Below, one piece after another: positions 53,170 through 61,206 of a DNA stretch of 64,000 nt. A program made the position numbers and the translations under genes. Within the stretch, counting starts at the first letter, position 1; each line of letters opens with the position of its first letter. The notes under the pieces are model-generated. The model did no database searches, was not told the DNA's origin, and was given only the letters and a program-made list of their open reading frames with translations. Source of the stretch: Oryzibacter oryziterrae (lineage in GTDB: Bacteria; Pseudomonadota; Alphaproteobacteria; Rhizobiales; Pleomorphomonadaceae); the NCBI RefSeq assembly GCF_021864535.1, contig NZ_JAKJIC010000003.1:124001-188000 (forward strand), written 5' to 3'.

Positions 53170-53911
53170 TCCCATTGATCTGGCAGCCCGCCTGCCGTCC
53201 CCCGACCGCCTCGCGCTCTTTCTCGACATTGACGGTACGCTGATCGGCCCGAGCCACGGCGACCGGGATCGCGGCATCAAGGCCGAGCAGATCGGCCTGC
53301 TGCAGGAGCTGCGCGCGCTGCTCGCAAATGCCGTGGCCGTTCTCACCGGACGATCCATCGAGACCGCCGACCCGTTGTTCGTGCCGCATGTGCTGCCCAT
53401 GGCCGGCCTGCAGGGCTGCGACCGCCGCTTTGCCGACGGACGGCGCGTGCTGCCGGTGACCACCGATGCCCAGCGTCGGGCCATGGAGGCGGTGGCCGAG
53501 GCGATCGGGCCGCGCTATCCGCATATCGAGGTGGAGTGGAAGCCGGGCGCCATGGCGCTTGTCTATGTGGAAGGCGAGACGGATGCGCCGGAGGCGGCCG
53601 AGATCGCCCGCAAGCTGGTGGCGCCGCATTTCAATGTGATCCTGGGGCGTGTCGCCATCGACATCGTGCCGCCGGATGCCAGCAAGGGCACGGCGCTGAA
53701 AGCCTTCATGGCGACGGCACCTTTCGCCGGCCGCGTCCCCGTGCATTTCGGCGATGACGTTCCCGACGAAGTGGCCTTTGCTGCAGCGCGGGAACTGGGC
53801 GGGTTCGGCGTCACCATCGGCCGCGCCGTGACCGGCATCGATCGTTATCTGCCGCATCACAATGCCACATGGGACACGTTGGCCGCCTATCTCGCCCGCT
53901 GGAAAAAGTGA
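53162..53911 (+). CDS. otsB: Trehalose-phosphatase-like HAD family protein
   Basis: 249 residues. LALFLDIDGTLIGPSH gives the HAD nucleophile Asp and general acid; VLTGRSIE, the DASKGTALKAF lysine and VHFGDDVPDEVAF metal site follow the trehalose-phosphatase (HAD-IIB) order. It would remove phosphate from trehalose-6-phosphate, but no otsA is in the window, so it could serve another sugar phosphate of the neighbouring pathway. It overlaps the glycerate kinase end by eight bases if started at the TTG at 53162 (AGGG nine bases upstream); an ATG at 53135 is in frame but has no ribosome site. Confidence 0.75.
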   Translation: MSDPIDLAARLPSPDRLALFLDIDGTLIGPSHGDRDRGIKAEQIGLLQELRALLANAVAVLTGRSIETADPLFVPHVLPMAGLQGCDRRFADGRRVLPVTTDAQRRAMEAVAEAIGPRYPHIEVEWKPGAMALVYVEGETDAPEAAEIARKLVAPHFNVILGRVAIDIVPPDASKGTALKAFMATAPFAGRVPVHFGDDVPDEVAFAAARELGGFGVTIGRAVTGIDRYLPHHNATWDTLAAYLARWKK

Positions 53912-54015
53912 ACGGGCATAGGAATTTCCGTCTGCCTTGGCCGTTATCCCTCTCGTATGCCCACTTTCCCTTAAGTGACATTACGGGGATTTAACTTGTG
54001 GGTGCGCTGCACACT

Positions 54016-54032
54016 CAGGGAAGATTTCCCTG
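54016..54032. promoter_or_regulatory. Palindrome in the pqqA leader
   Basis: CAGGGAA-GAT-TTCCCTG, a perfect 7+3+7 dyad 24 bases before the pqqA start. It may be a regulatory hairpin in the pqq leader or an operator. Confidence 0.45.
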
Positions 54033-54055
54033 TCAGCCAAACACAGGAGGATGCA

Positions 54056-54133
54056 ATGGCCTGGACTGCTCCGAAATGCGAAGAACTCTGCGTCGGCATG
54101 GAAATCAACATGTACTTCCCGCCGGAAGTCTGA
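54056..54133 (+). CDS. pqqA: PQQ precursor peptide PqqA
   Basis: 25 residues, MAWTAPKCEELCVGMEINMY and a short tail FPPEV. The conserved Glu16 and Tyr20 in EINMY, in E-x3-Y spacing, are the residues that PqqE cross-links to form PQQ. AGGAGG precedes the ATG by six bases. First gene of the pqqABCD operon. Confidence 0.95.
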   Translation: MAWTAPKCEELCVGMEINMYFPPEV

Positions 54134-54157
54134 TCTCCGACGTTTCATGGATCTTCG

Positions 54158-55114
54158 GTGACGAACGATCGTGAAGGGCAAGAGGCCGCTCCCTCGCGGC
54201 TTCGCGCTCTGGTCCTCGGGGCTGCGGCTGGCGGGGGCTTTCCACAATGGAACTGCAATTGCGCCAATTGCGTGGATGTGCGGCGCGGTGTGCCGGGGCT
54301 GACACCTCGGACCCAATCCTCGGCAGCGATCAGCCCGGATGGGCGGGCTTGGGCGCTGCTGAATGCGTCTCCCGAAATCACCTTGCAGCTTCAGCGCAAT
54401 CGCGCCCTGCATCCACATGATCCGGCTCTGGTCGGTGGGCGGCATAGCCCCGTGCATACGGTGTTGATCACCAACGGCGACGTGGATCACATGTCCGGCC
54501 TGATCGGCTTGCGCGAAATGCAGGCCGTCCGGGTGCTGGCGACGGCGGAAATCCTGTCACTGATCGAGCAGAACCCGATCTTCGGCGTTCTCAATCGCTC
54601 GGTGGTGAGTTTTGAGGCCATCCGCCTGGAAGAACCCTTCGAGCTGGTGCCCGGCGTCAGGGCGACGGTGTTTGCCGTACCGGGCAAGGTGCCGCTCTAT
54701 CTCGAGGGCGAGACGGTAGTCACCGATCTCGTCGGCGAGCAAACGGTGGGCGTGGAGATCGAAGGATCGCAAGGCGAGCGCCTTTACTACATTCCGGGCT
54801 GCGCGCGGCTGACGCCGGCGCTGAAGGCGCGGATCGCCGGGGCGGACGCCGTGATGTTCGACGGCACGCTCTATGACGATGACGAAATGATCCGGCAGGG
54901 CGTCGGGGTGAAGACCGGTGCCCGCATGGGACACATGGCCATGGGCGGTTCGGACGGGACGGTTCAGGCCTTCAAGGACGTGGCGGTGAAGCGCCGTGTC
55001 TTCGTGCATATCAACAACACCAATCCGGCCTTGAGAGAGGGATCGCCCGAACGACGCACAGTCGAGGCGGCGGGCTGGGAAGTCGGCTACGACGGAATGG
55101 AACTTCAGCTATGA
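54158..55114 (+). CDS. pqqB: PQQ biosynthesis protein PqqB
   Basis: 318 residues. LRALVLGAAAGGGFPQWNCNCANC with the N-terminal cysteines, LLNASPEITLQLQ, TNGDVDHMSGLIGLRE (metallo-beta-lactamase metal site) and MGHMAMGG. PqqB is thought to hydroxylate a tyrosine-derived intermediate on the route to PQQ. The GTG at 54158 is the most upstream plausible start; the core begins near RALVLGAAAGGG. The stop overlaps pqqC by four bases. Confidence 0.95.
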   Translation: MTNDREGQEAAPSRLRALVLGAAAGGGFPQWNCNCANCVDVRRGVPGLTPRTQSSAAISPDGRAWALLNASPEITLQLQRNRALHPHDPALVGGRHSPVHTVLITNGDVDHMSGLIGLREMQAVRVLATAEILSLIEQNPIFGVLNRSVVSFEAIRLEEPFELVPGVRATVFAVPGKVPLYLEGETVVTDLVGEQTVGVEIEGSQGERLYYIPGCARLTPALKARIAGADAVMFDGTLYDDDEMIRQGVGVKTGARMGHMAMGGSDGTVQAFKDVAVKRRVFVHINNTNPALREGSPERRTVEAAGWEVGYDGMELQL

Positions 55115-55869
55115 CCCAACGTGCCCTTACCCCTGATGAACTCGAAGCCGCCCTCCGGCAGATCGGCGCCACGCGCTATCACAACCTGCATCCCTTCCAC
55201 AAAAAGCTGCACGGCGGGGACTGCAGCCTCGACCAGGTGCGCGCCTGGGCGCTGAACCGCTATTGCTATCAGGCGATCATTCCGCAGAAGGATGCGGCAC
55301 TGATGGCGCGCTGCGAGGACCGCGATTTGCGCCGCGAATGGCTGCATCGCATCACCGATCACGACGGCCTTGAGGGCGAGGAAGGCGGCATCGAGCGCTG
55401 GCTGGTGCTGACCGACGGCCTCGGCTTCGATCGCGACTATGTCATCAGCCGCGAGGGCGCGCTGCCGGCGACCAAATTTGCCGTGGAGGCCTATCGCCAC
55501 TTCGTGGCCGAGAAGAGCCTCTTGGAGGCGGTGGCCTCGTCGCTGACCGAGCTGTTCGCGCCCAAGATCCACGAGGAGCGGATCGTCGGCATGCTGGAGC
55601 ACTATGATTTCATCAACGACAGGGTCGTTGCCTATTTCCGCCGCCGGCTCGATCAGGCGCCGCGCGATGCGGCCTTCGCGCTCGACTATGTCAAGCGCAA
55701 TGCGGTGACGGTGGAGCAGCAGCGGCAGGCCTTGCGGGCGCTGACCTTCAAGACGGAAGTGCTGTGGGCGCAGCTCGATGCGCTGTGGATGGCCTATGTG
55801 GTGGGCATGCCGGCCCCGGGGGCCTGGGCGCCCGGCGAGGGACTGCGTGCGATCGAGGCGGCTGCCTGA
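55111..55869 (+). CDS. pqqC: Pyrroloquinoline-quinone synthase PqqC
   Basis: 252 residues. RYHNLHPFHKKLHGGDCSLDQVRAWALNRYCYQAIIPQKDA, ITDHDGLEGEEGGIERWL and the C-terminal FKTEVLWAQLDALWMAYV are the PqqC blocks, including His24-region and the Arg/Lys that bind the substrate. It catalyses the last ring closure and eight-electron oxidation to PQQ, in the cytoplasm. Overlaps pqqB and the start of pqqD. Confidence 0.96.
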   Translation: MTQRALTPDELEAALRQIGATRYHNLHPFHKKLHGGDCSLDQVRAWALNRYCYQAIIPQKDAALMARCEDRDLRREWLHRITDHDGLEGEEGGIERWLVLTDGLGFDRDYVISREGALPATKFAVEAYRHFVAEKSLLEAVASSLTELFAPKIHEERIVGMLEHYDFINDRVVAYFRRRLDQAPRDAAFALDYVKRNAVTVEQQRQALRALTFKTEVLWAQLDALWMAYVVGMPAPGAWAPGEGLRAIEAAA

Positions 55870-56159
55870 TGGCCGGGCCAGAGCGCCTTGCGGACACCTC
55901 CATCCCGCGCCTGCCGCGCGGGGTGCGGGTTCGCTTCGATGCCGTGCGCGGCACGCACATGCTGCTGGCGCCCGAACGGGCGGTGCGGCTAGATGCGATC
56001 GCCGCGGCAATCCTTGGCGAGACGGACGGGGTGCGTTCGGTCTCCGAGATTGCCGAAGTGCTGGCGGGCCGCTATGGCGCGCCGGTCGGGCAGGTGCTCG
56101 GGGACGTGCGCGGGTTTCTCATCGGGTTGATGGACAAGCGGATGGTGGAGGCCGGGTGA
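55869..56159 (+). CDS. pqqD: PQQ biosynthesis peptide chaperone PqqD
   Basis: 96 residues. RLPRGVRVRFDAVRGTHMLLAPERAVRLD and the winged-helix-like IAEVLAGRYGAPVGQVLGDVRGFLIGLMDKRMVE are PqqD. It binds PqqA and presents it to PqqE. ATG overlaps the pqqC stop by one base (TGATG). The gene ends the first pqq block; pqqE lies 478 bases downstream beyond a pair of palindromic repeats. Confidence 0.93.
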   Translation: MAGPERLADTSIPRLPRGVRVRFDAVRGTHMLLAPERAVRLDAIAAAILGETDGVRSVSEIAEVLAGRYGAPVGQVLGDVRGFLIGLMDKRMVEAG

Positions 56160-56213
56160 GGGCTTTGGGTAAGTCGATCAGGATGTCAACCTTGTAGGGG
56201 CGTCGAGCCGGTG

Positions 56214-56351
56214 CCCCCCTCTCCAACTCTCCCCCTCAAGGGGGGAGAGAGTGCCGATTGGTTCAGATCAGAGCTTGTTGGCCTTGAAGGTTCTGGCTGG
56301 AAGTGCCGACAATCCCTCTCCTCCCTTGAGGGGGAGAGTTGGAGAGGGGGG
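56214..56351. repeat. Nested palindromic repeat, copy 1
   Basis: Two arms of about 39 bases (56214-56252 and 56314-56351) are inverted complements with a few mismatches, beginning CCCCCCTCTCCAACTCTCCC. Each arm also contains its own small hairpin (CTCCCCCTCAAGGGGGGAG-type). The 60-base spacer resembles that of copy 2. A structured mobile or REP-like element. Confidence 0.75.
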
Positions 56352-56457
56352 TAGGTCCGGGGGGCTATTTGCACAAGGTGCGAAGTGACAGGACGCTCGG
56401 GACGCACTGGGACTTTGTTCGACCAAAGGTTTGTGGGGGCAGAAGCGTTGAGCCTGT

Positions 56458-56590
56458 ACCCCTCTCTCCAACTCTCTCCCGCAAGGGGAGAGAGGGTTCG
56501 GCTTGGTTCACGTCATAGACTTTGAAGGCTCTGGCCGGACACACCAACATTCCCTCTCTCCCCTTGCGGGAGAGAGTTGGAGAGAGGGGT
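56458..56590. repeat. Nested palindromic repeat, copy 2
   Basis: Perfect 39-base inverted repeat (56458-56496 with 56552-56590), left arm beginning ACCCCTCTCTCCAACTCTCT, around a 55-base spacer. The same orientation and a related spacer (TTGGTTCA, TTGAAGG, TCTGGC) as copy 1 show that the two are copies of one element. It sits just upstream of pqqE. Confidence 0.8.
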
Positions 56591-56637
56591 AGACCAACGG
56601 AAACCAAGTTGGCCCCATTCATTCAGGAAACAACCAC

Positions 56638-57756
56638 ATGAACATCGCCGCATCTCCCGCCACTCCGGTCACCAAGGTTGTTGCGCCGCCGCCAATGGCG
56701 ATGCTGGCGGAGTTGACGCATCGGTGCCCGCTGAAATGTCCCTATTGTTCCAATCCGTTGGAGCTGGTGAAGCGGGCCGATGAGCTTTCCACCGAGCAGT
56801 GGATCGACGTGTTCCGGCAGGCGGCGGCCATGGGGGTGCTGCATGTGCACTTCTCCGGTGGCGAGCCAGCGGCACGACGGGATCTGGAGGAACTGGTCAG
56901 CGCTGCCAGGGAGATGGAGCTTTACACCAACCTGATCACCTCGGGCGTGGGACTGACGGAGGCGCGCATTCGCGACCTGTCGGATCGCGGGCTCGATCAC
57001 GTGCAGCTGTCGGTGCAGGGGACGGACGCGGAGATTGCCGACAAGGTGGGCGGCTATCGCGGCGGCTTTGACCACAAGATGAAGGTGGCCGGCTGGCTGA
57101 AGGACGTCGGTCTGCCGCTGACGCTCAATGCGGTGATGCATCGCGCCAACCTGCACAAGATCGATGAGACCATCGAACTCGCCGTGCGGCTCGGAGCGCG
57201 GCGGCTGGAAGTGGCCAACGCGCAGGTGCATGGCTGGGCGGTGAAGAACCGGGCGGCACTGCTGCCGACGCGTGCCATGGTCGACGCCTGCACGGCATCT
57301 GTCTTGGCGGCGCGCGAGCGGCTGAAGGGCGTGCTGGTGATCGACTATGTGCCGCCCGACCACCACTCGGTCTATCCCAAGGCCTGCATGGGCGGCTGGG
57401 GCAAGGTCGGCATCAACATCGAGCCGGACGGCAAGGTGCTGCCCTGCCACGCGGCGGCGACCATTCCGCACCTGACCTTCGACAATGTGAAGGACATGCC
57501 GCTCGGCTGGATCTGGGCGGAGTCCATGGCCTTCAACGCCTATCGCGGCGACGCCTGGATGCCGGACACCTGCCGATCCTGCGAACGCAAGGGCGTGGAT
57601 TTCGGCGGCTGCCGCTGCCAGGCGATGGCTTATGCCGGTGATGCCGCGGCCATGGATCCCATGTGCTCGAAGTCGCCGCTGCACGGTGAGCTGCTGAAGA
57701 CGGTGGAGGTGGAGAGCCTGGATGCGGCGCCGCCCGAGTATGTGTACCGGATGTGA
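56638..57756 (+). CDS. pqqE: PqqA peptide cyclase PqqE (radical SAM)
   Basis: 372 residues. Radical SAM cluster motif CPLKCPYC (Cys30, Cys34, Cys37), HFSGGEPAARRDL, and a SPASM domain with auxiliary-cluster cysteines in VLPCHAAATIP and CRSCERKGVDFGGCRCQA. It forms the Glu-Tyr C-C bond in PqqA with PqqD as partner. It is separated from pqqABCD by the palindromic repeats and probably has its own promoter or depends on read-through. No clear ribosome site beyond AACAACC. Confidence 0.95.
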   Translation: MNIAASPATPVTKVVAPPPMAMLAELTHRCPLKCPYCSNPLELVKRADELSTEQWIDVFRQAAAMGVLHVHFSGGEPAARRDLEELVSAAREMELYTNLITSGVGLTEARIRDLSDRGLDHVQLSVQGTDAEIADKVGGYRGGFDHKMKVAGWLKDVGLPLTLNAVMHRANLHKIDETIELAVRLGARRLEVANAQVHGWAVKNRAALLPTRAMVDACTASVLAARERLKGVLVIDYVPPDHHSVYPKACMGGWGKVGINIEPDGKVLPCHAAATIPHLTFDNVKDMPLGWIWAESMAFNAYRGDAWMPDTCRSCERKGVDFGGCRCQAMAYAGDAAAMDPMCSKSPLHGELLKTVEVESLDAAPPEYVYRM

Positions 57757-57785
57757 GGGTGGATTGCCCAGGCAATGTGCGGTAT

Positions 57786-57804
57786 CTTAGCTCTATTAGC
57801 TAAG
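57786..57804. promoter_or_regulatory. Palindromic operator of toxin-antitoxin module 2
   Basis: CTTAGCT-CTATT-AGCTAAG, a perfect 7+5+7 dyad 12 bases before the antitoxin start, positioned to overlap the promoter or ribosome site. Probably bound by the Phd-type antitoxin. Confidence 0.6.
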
Positions 57805-57815
57805 CGGAGATCGCC

Positions 57816-58049
57816 ATGCAGGTCACAGTCCATACGGCGAAGACCAATCTGTCACGCTTGATCGAGGCCGTACAGGCTGGCGAGGAAGTGATCATTGCTC
57901 GCGGCAAGGAACCGGTTGCCAGGCTGGTGGCCATCAAGGCCGCGAAGTTCAAGTTCGGGCTGCTCAAGGACCAGATTGCCAGTCCGCCGCCGGATTTTCT
58001 CGAACCGCTTGACGCGGACGAACTCGATGCCTGGGACGGCAAACCGTGA
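57816..58049 (+). CDS. Phd/YefM-family antitoxin
   Basis: 77 residues. MQVTVHTAKTNLSRLIEAVQAGEEVIIARGKEPVARLV is the Phd domain; the tail PPPDFLEPLDADELDAWDG is the acidic toxin-binding segment. The stop overlaps the toxin GTG. This is a second TA module, different in sequence from the one at 37 kb. Confidence 0.9.
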   Translation: MQVTVHTAKTNLSRLIEAVQAGEEVIIARGKEPVARLVAIKAAKFKFGLLKDQIASPPPDFLEPLDADELDAWDGKP

Positions 58050-58450
58050 CGACCTTGCTGCTCGACACGCATGCCTGGGTCTGGACGCTGCTTGACACTC
58101 CCGCTCTACCAGCCGGCGTACGGCGGCAAATCGAGGCGGCTGACAGGATCCTGCTCAGTCCCATTTCCTTTTATGAGATCGGCCAGAAGGTTCGCCTCGG
58201 AAAGTGGCCGGACATGGCGCCGCATGTGGACGGCTTGCGGGCCATGGCCGAGGAGCAGGGGGCGATGAGCGCGCCTCTTTCGTGGGATGTGGCAATGCTC
58301 GCAGCCCGGCTCGACTGGTCGCATCGCGATCCGTTCGATCGCGTTTTGGCTGCAACATCGATCGCGATGGGCGTCCCGCTCGTTTCAGCGGATGCCGTAT
58401 TCGACGAACTGACCGGTTCCGGACGGATGCTGCCGCGGATCTGGGAGTGA
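58046..58450 (+). CDS. VapC-type PIN-domain toxin
   Basis: 134 residues. LLLDTHAWVWTLLD, SPISFYEIGQKVRLGKW and HRDPFDRVLAATSIAMGVPLVSADAVFDE hold the acidic PIN residues of the YxiM/Sll0690-like DTHAWVW subgroup. RNA cleavage is expected. GTG start at 58046 overlapping the antitoxin stop by four bases. Confidence 0.9.
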   Translation: MTTLLLDTHAWVWTLLDTPALPAGVRRQIEAADRILLSPISFYEIGQKVRLGKWPDMAPHVDGLRAMAEEQGAMSAPLSWDVAMLAARLDWSHRDPFDRVLAATSIAMGVPLVSADAVFDELTGSGRMLPRIWE

Positions 58451-58462
58451 TCCCGCCCGCCT

Positions 58463-59287
58463 TCAGCCCACCTTCACCCGCACATAGGTGGTGTCGTCGA
58501 AATAGTCGGCGCCGTCGGCGAAGGGGCGGGAGCCCTGGGTGAGGGTGACCATCAGCGGGTCGGCGTCGCGGATGCGGGCGAGGTCGGCGAGGCCGTCGGC
58601 GAGCGTGGCGGCGGGGCTCAGAAAGCCGTCGGAGCAGAGGACGAATTCGCCGGCGCCGGCGGTGGAGGTCACCTCGATGAAGCGATCGGGCACGGGCGTG
58701 CCGCAGATGGCGCCATAGGCGAGGGGATCGGCGATATCCTTGTTGAGGAAGGCGTGCTGCAGGCTGACCAGCGGCATGAAGGGCTGCTGGAGGGTCGGAA
58801 TCCTGCGCTCGGCTTCGACCGTCGACACGCCGAGGGCGATGCGCGCCTTCACTACGGCGCAGCGGAAGGCATAGGAGACCTTGTCGATCTCCTTCTCGCC
58901 GGCATAGTCGCGCTGATCGATGCGATAGTGGCAGTCGCCAATGCGCCAGACTTCCTGGCGGGCGCGGTTCCAGACGACGACCGCGGCGGAGGGGCGCATG
59001 ATCGTCTCGTCCGGCCAGGGATGCATGCGGGCTGCCAGACGGGCGGTGGCGGCATCGACGAAGGCGCGGGCGGTGGCGTCGGCCGGCAGGGCGAGCAGCG
59101 CTTCCACCACGCATTCGGCGGCGACGATGCCGCCGGCCTTGCCGTTGATCGGGCCCGAGGAAGTGGCACCGTCGACGACGGCGACGAAGTCATCGGTGAC
59201 GACGAGCCGGTCCTCCTTCTTGTCCTCCGAGCCTTTGCCGCTGGCACACAGGGATTCGACGACGGTGAAGGCGGCAGAGTGGGACAT
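58463..59287 (-). CDS. PP2C-like serine/threonine phosphatase family protein
   Basis: 274 residues. EDRLVVTDDFVAVVDGATSSGP is the PP2C metal-binding D-G-A strand; WRIGDCHYRID and EFVLCSDGFLSPAA (second metal site) follow, ending in DDTTYVRV. The order matches PP2C/SpoIIE-like phosphatases, which remove phosphate from serine or threonine. There is no sensory domain. The target is unknown and no kinase is adjacent. Start at the ATG at 59287 is likely; the frame extends to 59401. Confidence 0.8.
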   Translation of the reverse strand: MSHSAAFTVVESLCASGKGSEDKKEDRLVVTDDFVAVVDGATSSGPINGKAGGIVAAECVVEALLALPADATARAFVDAATARLAARMHPWPDETIMRPSAAVVVWNRARQEVWRIGDCHYRIDQRDYAGEKEIDKVSYAFRCAVVKARIALGVSTVEAERRIPTLQQPFMPLVSLQHAFLNKDIADPLAYGAICGTPVPDRFIEVTSTAGAGEFVLCSDGFLSPAATLADGLADLARIRDADPLMVTLTQGSRPFADGADYFDDTTYVRVKVG

Positions 59288-59415
59288 GGGGATCGCTTCG
59301 GCTGGAGACAGGTGGGTCAAAGCCCCGGATCGGCAAGCGATGCCAAGGCCTTGGCGCAACACTAGTCCGCCAATCATGTCGATGGTGTGTCCCTTTGCCA
59401 AGCCCGTTCGCGCAA

Positions 59416-59628
59416 TCAGATGTCCTTGCCGTCCTTGCCCGGCTCACCGCAGCGCCATTTGACGATATGGTATTTGGGGTGGTTGCCGGCCCATTGGGCC
59501 AGGAAGGGCTGCGCCCAGGCGTAGCACTGGCGGATGCTGACCGCCTCGGCCACGGGCACGGCCTTTTCCTCGCAGATGGCAGGATCGGACAGCAGGCAGG
59601 CGGTGATCATCAGGTTGACCGGGTCCAT
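59416..59628 (-). CDS. Small conserved protein of unknown function
   Basis: 70 residues with three cysteines. MDPVNLMITACLLSDPAICEE and the C-terminal AQPFLAQWAGNHPKYHIVKWRCG resemble short uncharacterised proteins common in rhizobia-type genomes (pattern: ITACL...C...AQ..LAQW...HP...W.CG). GAGGAG lies seven bases before the ATG. It could be periplasmic or soluble; no signal peptide is convincing. Confidence 0.65.
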   Translation of the reverse strand: MDPVNLMITACLLSDPAICEEKAVPVAEAVSIRQCYAWAQPFLAQWAGNHPKYHIVKWRCGEPGKDGKDI

Positions 59629-59862
59629 GGCTCGTCTCCTCAAGGGGACGGCAAAAGCCGTCATCCCTCTCATACGAAGACCGAGCCCGGACGGTTCAGG
59701 CCGAGCGCGATTTCCGTTCGGAAATCATAGGAAAAAGCTGACAAGATAGGTCGCCATTTTGCGCGCCTTCACCGGGTGAAAGGTCGCGCTCATCGTCCGG
59801 GGATAGGGAATTTCACCCTATTACTACAGTTGCAACATTTGTGATGCCGGTCTGCAAGAGGC

Positions 59863-59923
59863 AATTTTCTGCGCTTCGGTGCTCACGTACTCAAATGTAC
59901 GCTCCGCTCCGATGCTCGAAAAT
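59863..59923. repeat. Imperfect palindrome downstream of cbbR
   Basis: A segment of about 60 bases with GTAC-TCAAAT-GTAC at its centre and partly matching GCTTCGGTGCTC and GCTCCGCTCCGATGCTC arms, with TTTTCT and GAAAAT at the ends. It may be a terminator or a dispersed repeat of this genome; I cannot tell from one copy. Confidence 0.4.
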
Positions 59924-59964
59924 CACCCCTTTCGCCACGGCCTGACAAATCAGCAACTGTCGTG

Positions 59965-60891
59965 CTAGGCGACCTTGCCGCTGATCTTGGGCAGAAACTC
60001 CGCACCGCGCTTCAGCCAGAAGGCATGCAGCGCTTCGGCGGCCGGCAGCAGGCGCTTGTCGGTGCGGCGGACCACGAACCAGGTCTTCATGATCGGCAGC
60101 CCGACCACGTCGAGGATGACCATGCGACCGGCCTCCACTTCCGGGGCGATGGTATGCGAGGAAATGAAGGAGATGCCGAGGCCGGCCATCACCGCCTGCT
60201 TGATGGTTTCGTTGGAGCCCATCTCGAACTCGCGCAACTCCCGACCGCCGGTGTACTCGCTCATCAGCGCGTTGAAGCTGTTGCGCGTGCCCGAGCCCGC
60301 CTCGCGGACGAGGAAGATCTCGTCGAGCAGGTCGCGCGGGTCGATGTCGCGCTTGCCCGCGAGCGGGTGGCTAGGGGAGGCGATCATCACCTGGGGGTGG
60401 CCGCCGATGGCCTTGGATTCCACGTCGAACTCCGCCGGCGGACGGCCCATGATGGCCAGATCCACCTCGTAGTTCTTGAGCGCGAGGATGGTCTCGTCGC
60501 GGTTGCCGACGAAGAAGTTGATGTCGACCTTGGGCCGCTCCTGACGGAAGGCGGCGAGCGCCATGGGCGCGAAATACTTGGCGGTGGAGACGACGCCGAT
60601 GGAGACGCGACCGGAGCCGGCTTCCTTGAGTTCGGCGAGCGCGCTGCCGCATTCGTTGAGCAAGGCCTCGATGCGGGCGAGCGTGCTGGCGATTTCGGCT
60701 CCGGCGGAGGTGGGGATGAAGCGGTCCCCGACTCGCTCCACCAGCGGCATGCCCACGAGGTCTTCCAGCGCCTTGACCTGGGCGGTGATGGCAGGCGGGG
60801 TCACGTTCATGGCCGAGGAGGCCGCGGTCACCGTGCCGGTCTTGATGACGGCCGACAGGAAGCGCAATTGCTTCAACGTGGTATGGCGCAT
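59965..60891 (-). CDS. cbbR: LysR-family regulator of Calvin-cycle genes
   Basis: 308 residues. RHTTLKQLRFLSAVIKTGTVTAASSAMNVTPPAITAQVKALED is the LysR helix-turn-helix as in CbbR; the effector domain has GRVSIGVVSTAKYFAPMALAAF and EIFLVREAGSGTRN. Divergent from cbbF, the classic arrangement. It activates the cbb operon in response to metabolites such as phosphoenolpyruvate or RuBP. The ATG at 60891 begins the typical CbbR N-terminus; the frame extends to 60984 without support. Confidence 0.92.
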   Translation of the reverse strand: MRHTTLKQLRFLSAVIKTGTVTAASSAMNVTPPAITAQVKALEDLVGMPLVERVGDRFIPTSAGAEIASTLARIEALLNECGSALAELKEAGSGRVSIGVVSTAKYFAPMALAAFRQERPKVDINFFVGNRDETILALKNYEVDLAIMGRPPAEFDVESKAIGGHPQVMIASPSHPLAGKRDIDPRDLLDEIFLVREAGSGTRNSFNALMSEYTGGRELREFEMGSNETIKQAVMAGLGISFISSHTIAPEVEAGRMVILDVVGLPIMKTWFVVRRTDKRLLPAAEALHAFWLKRGAEFLPKISGKVA

Positions 60892-61206
60892 GATCGTGTT
60901 GTTGCCTTCCCCGGTCCCTGCGGGACTGTTGTTTCCATTGGTCGCAGTGCGAATCTGTGGTCTTGACGGAATCGCGTTCGACATTAGGACATGACCTTAT
61001 GTAGTCACGGCCTTAGTCTAGATGTGCCATGACGGGGTGGTTGTCCATTGTGATGATCGTCGCGGGGGCTGGCAAGATCGACAGGAAGACTTAGGTCTGC
61101 CGGCTGCAATGGAAAAATGGGAAGCCGGGCTTCCCGACGACGCCGAGCCCGCGGGGCCGGCGATAGCGTGTCGCCTCTGGCACGGTCCAGAACAAGGAAT
61201 GGTCCA
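60892..61206. other. cbbR-cbbF divergent promoter region
   Basis: Should contain the CbbR sites. Several T-N11-A candidates are present around 60985-61020 (for example near TTAGGACATGACCTTATG) but none is clear enough to call. No gene. Confidence 0.5.

Noticed and set aside
56160-56637. CRISPR array or rRNA-like repeats between pqqD and pqqE
   Set aside because: There are only two copies of a palindromic element, not a series of short direct repeats with unique spacers.
60985-61020. CbbR binding sites
   Set aside because: T-N11-A patterns are too degenerate here to call from one sequence; alignment of several cbb promoters would be needed.
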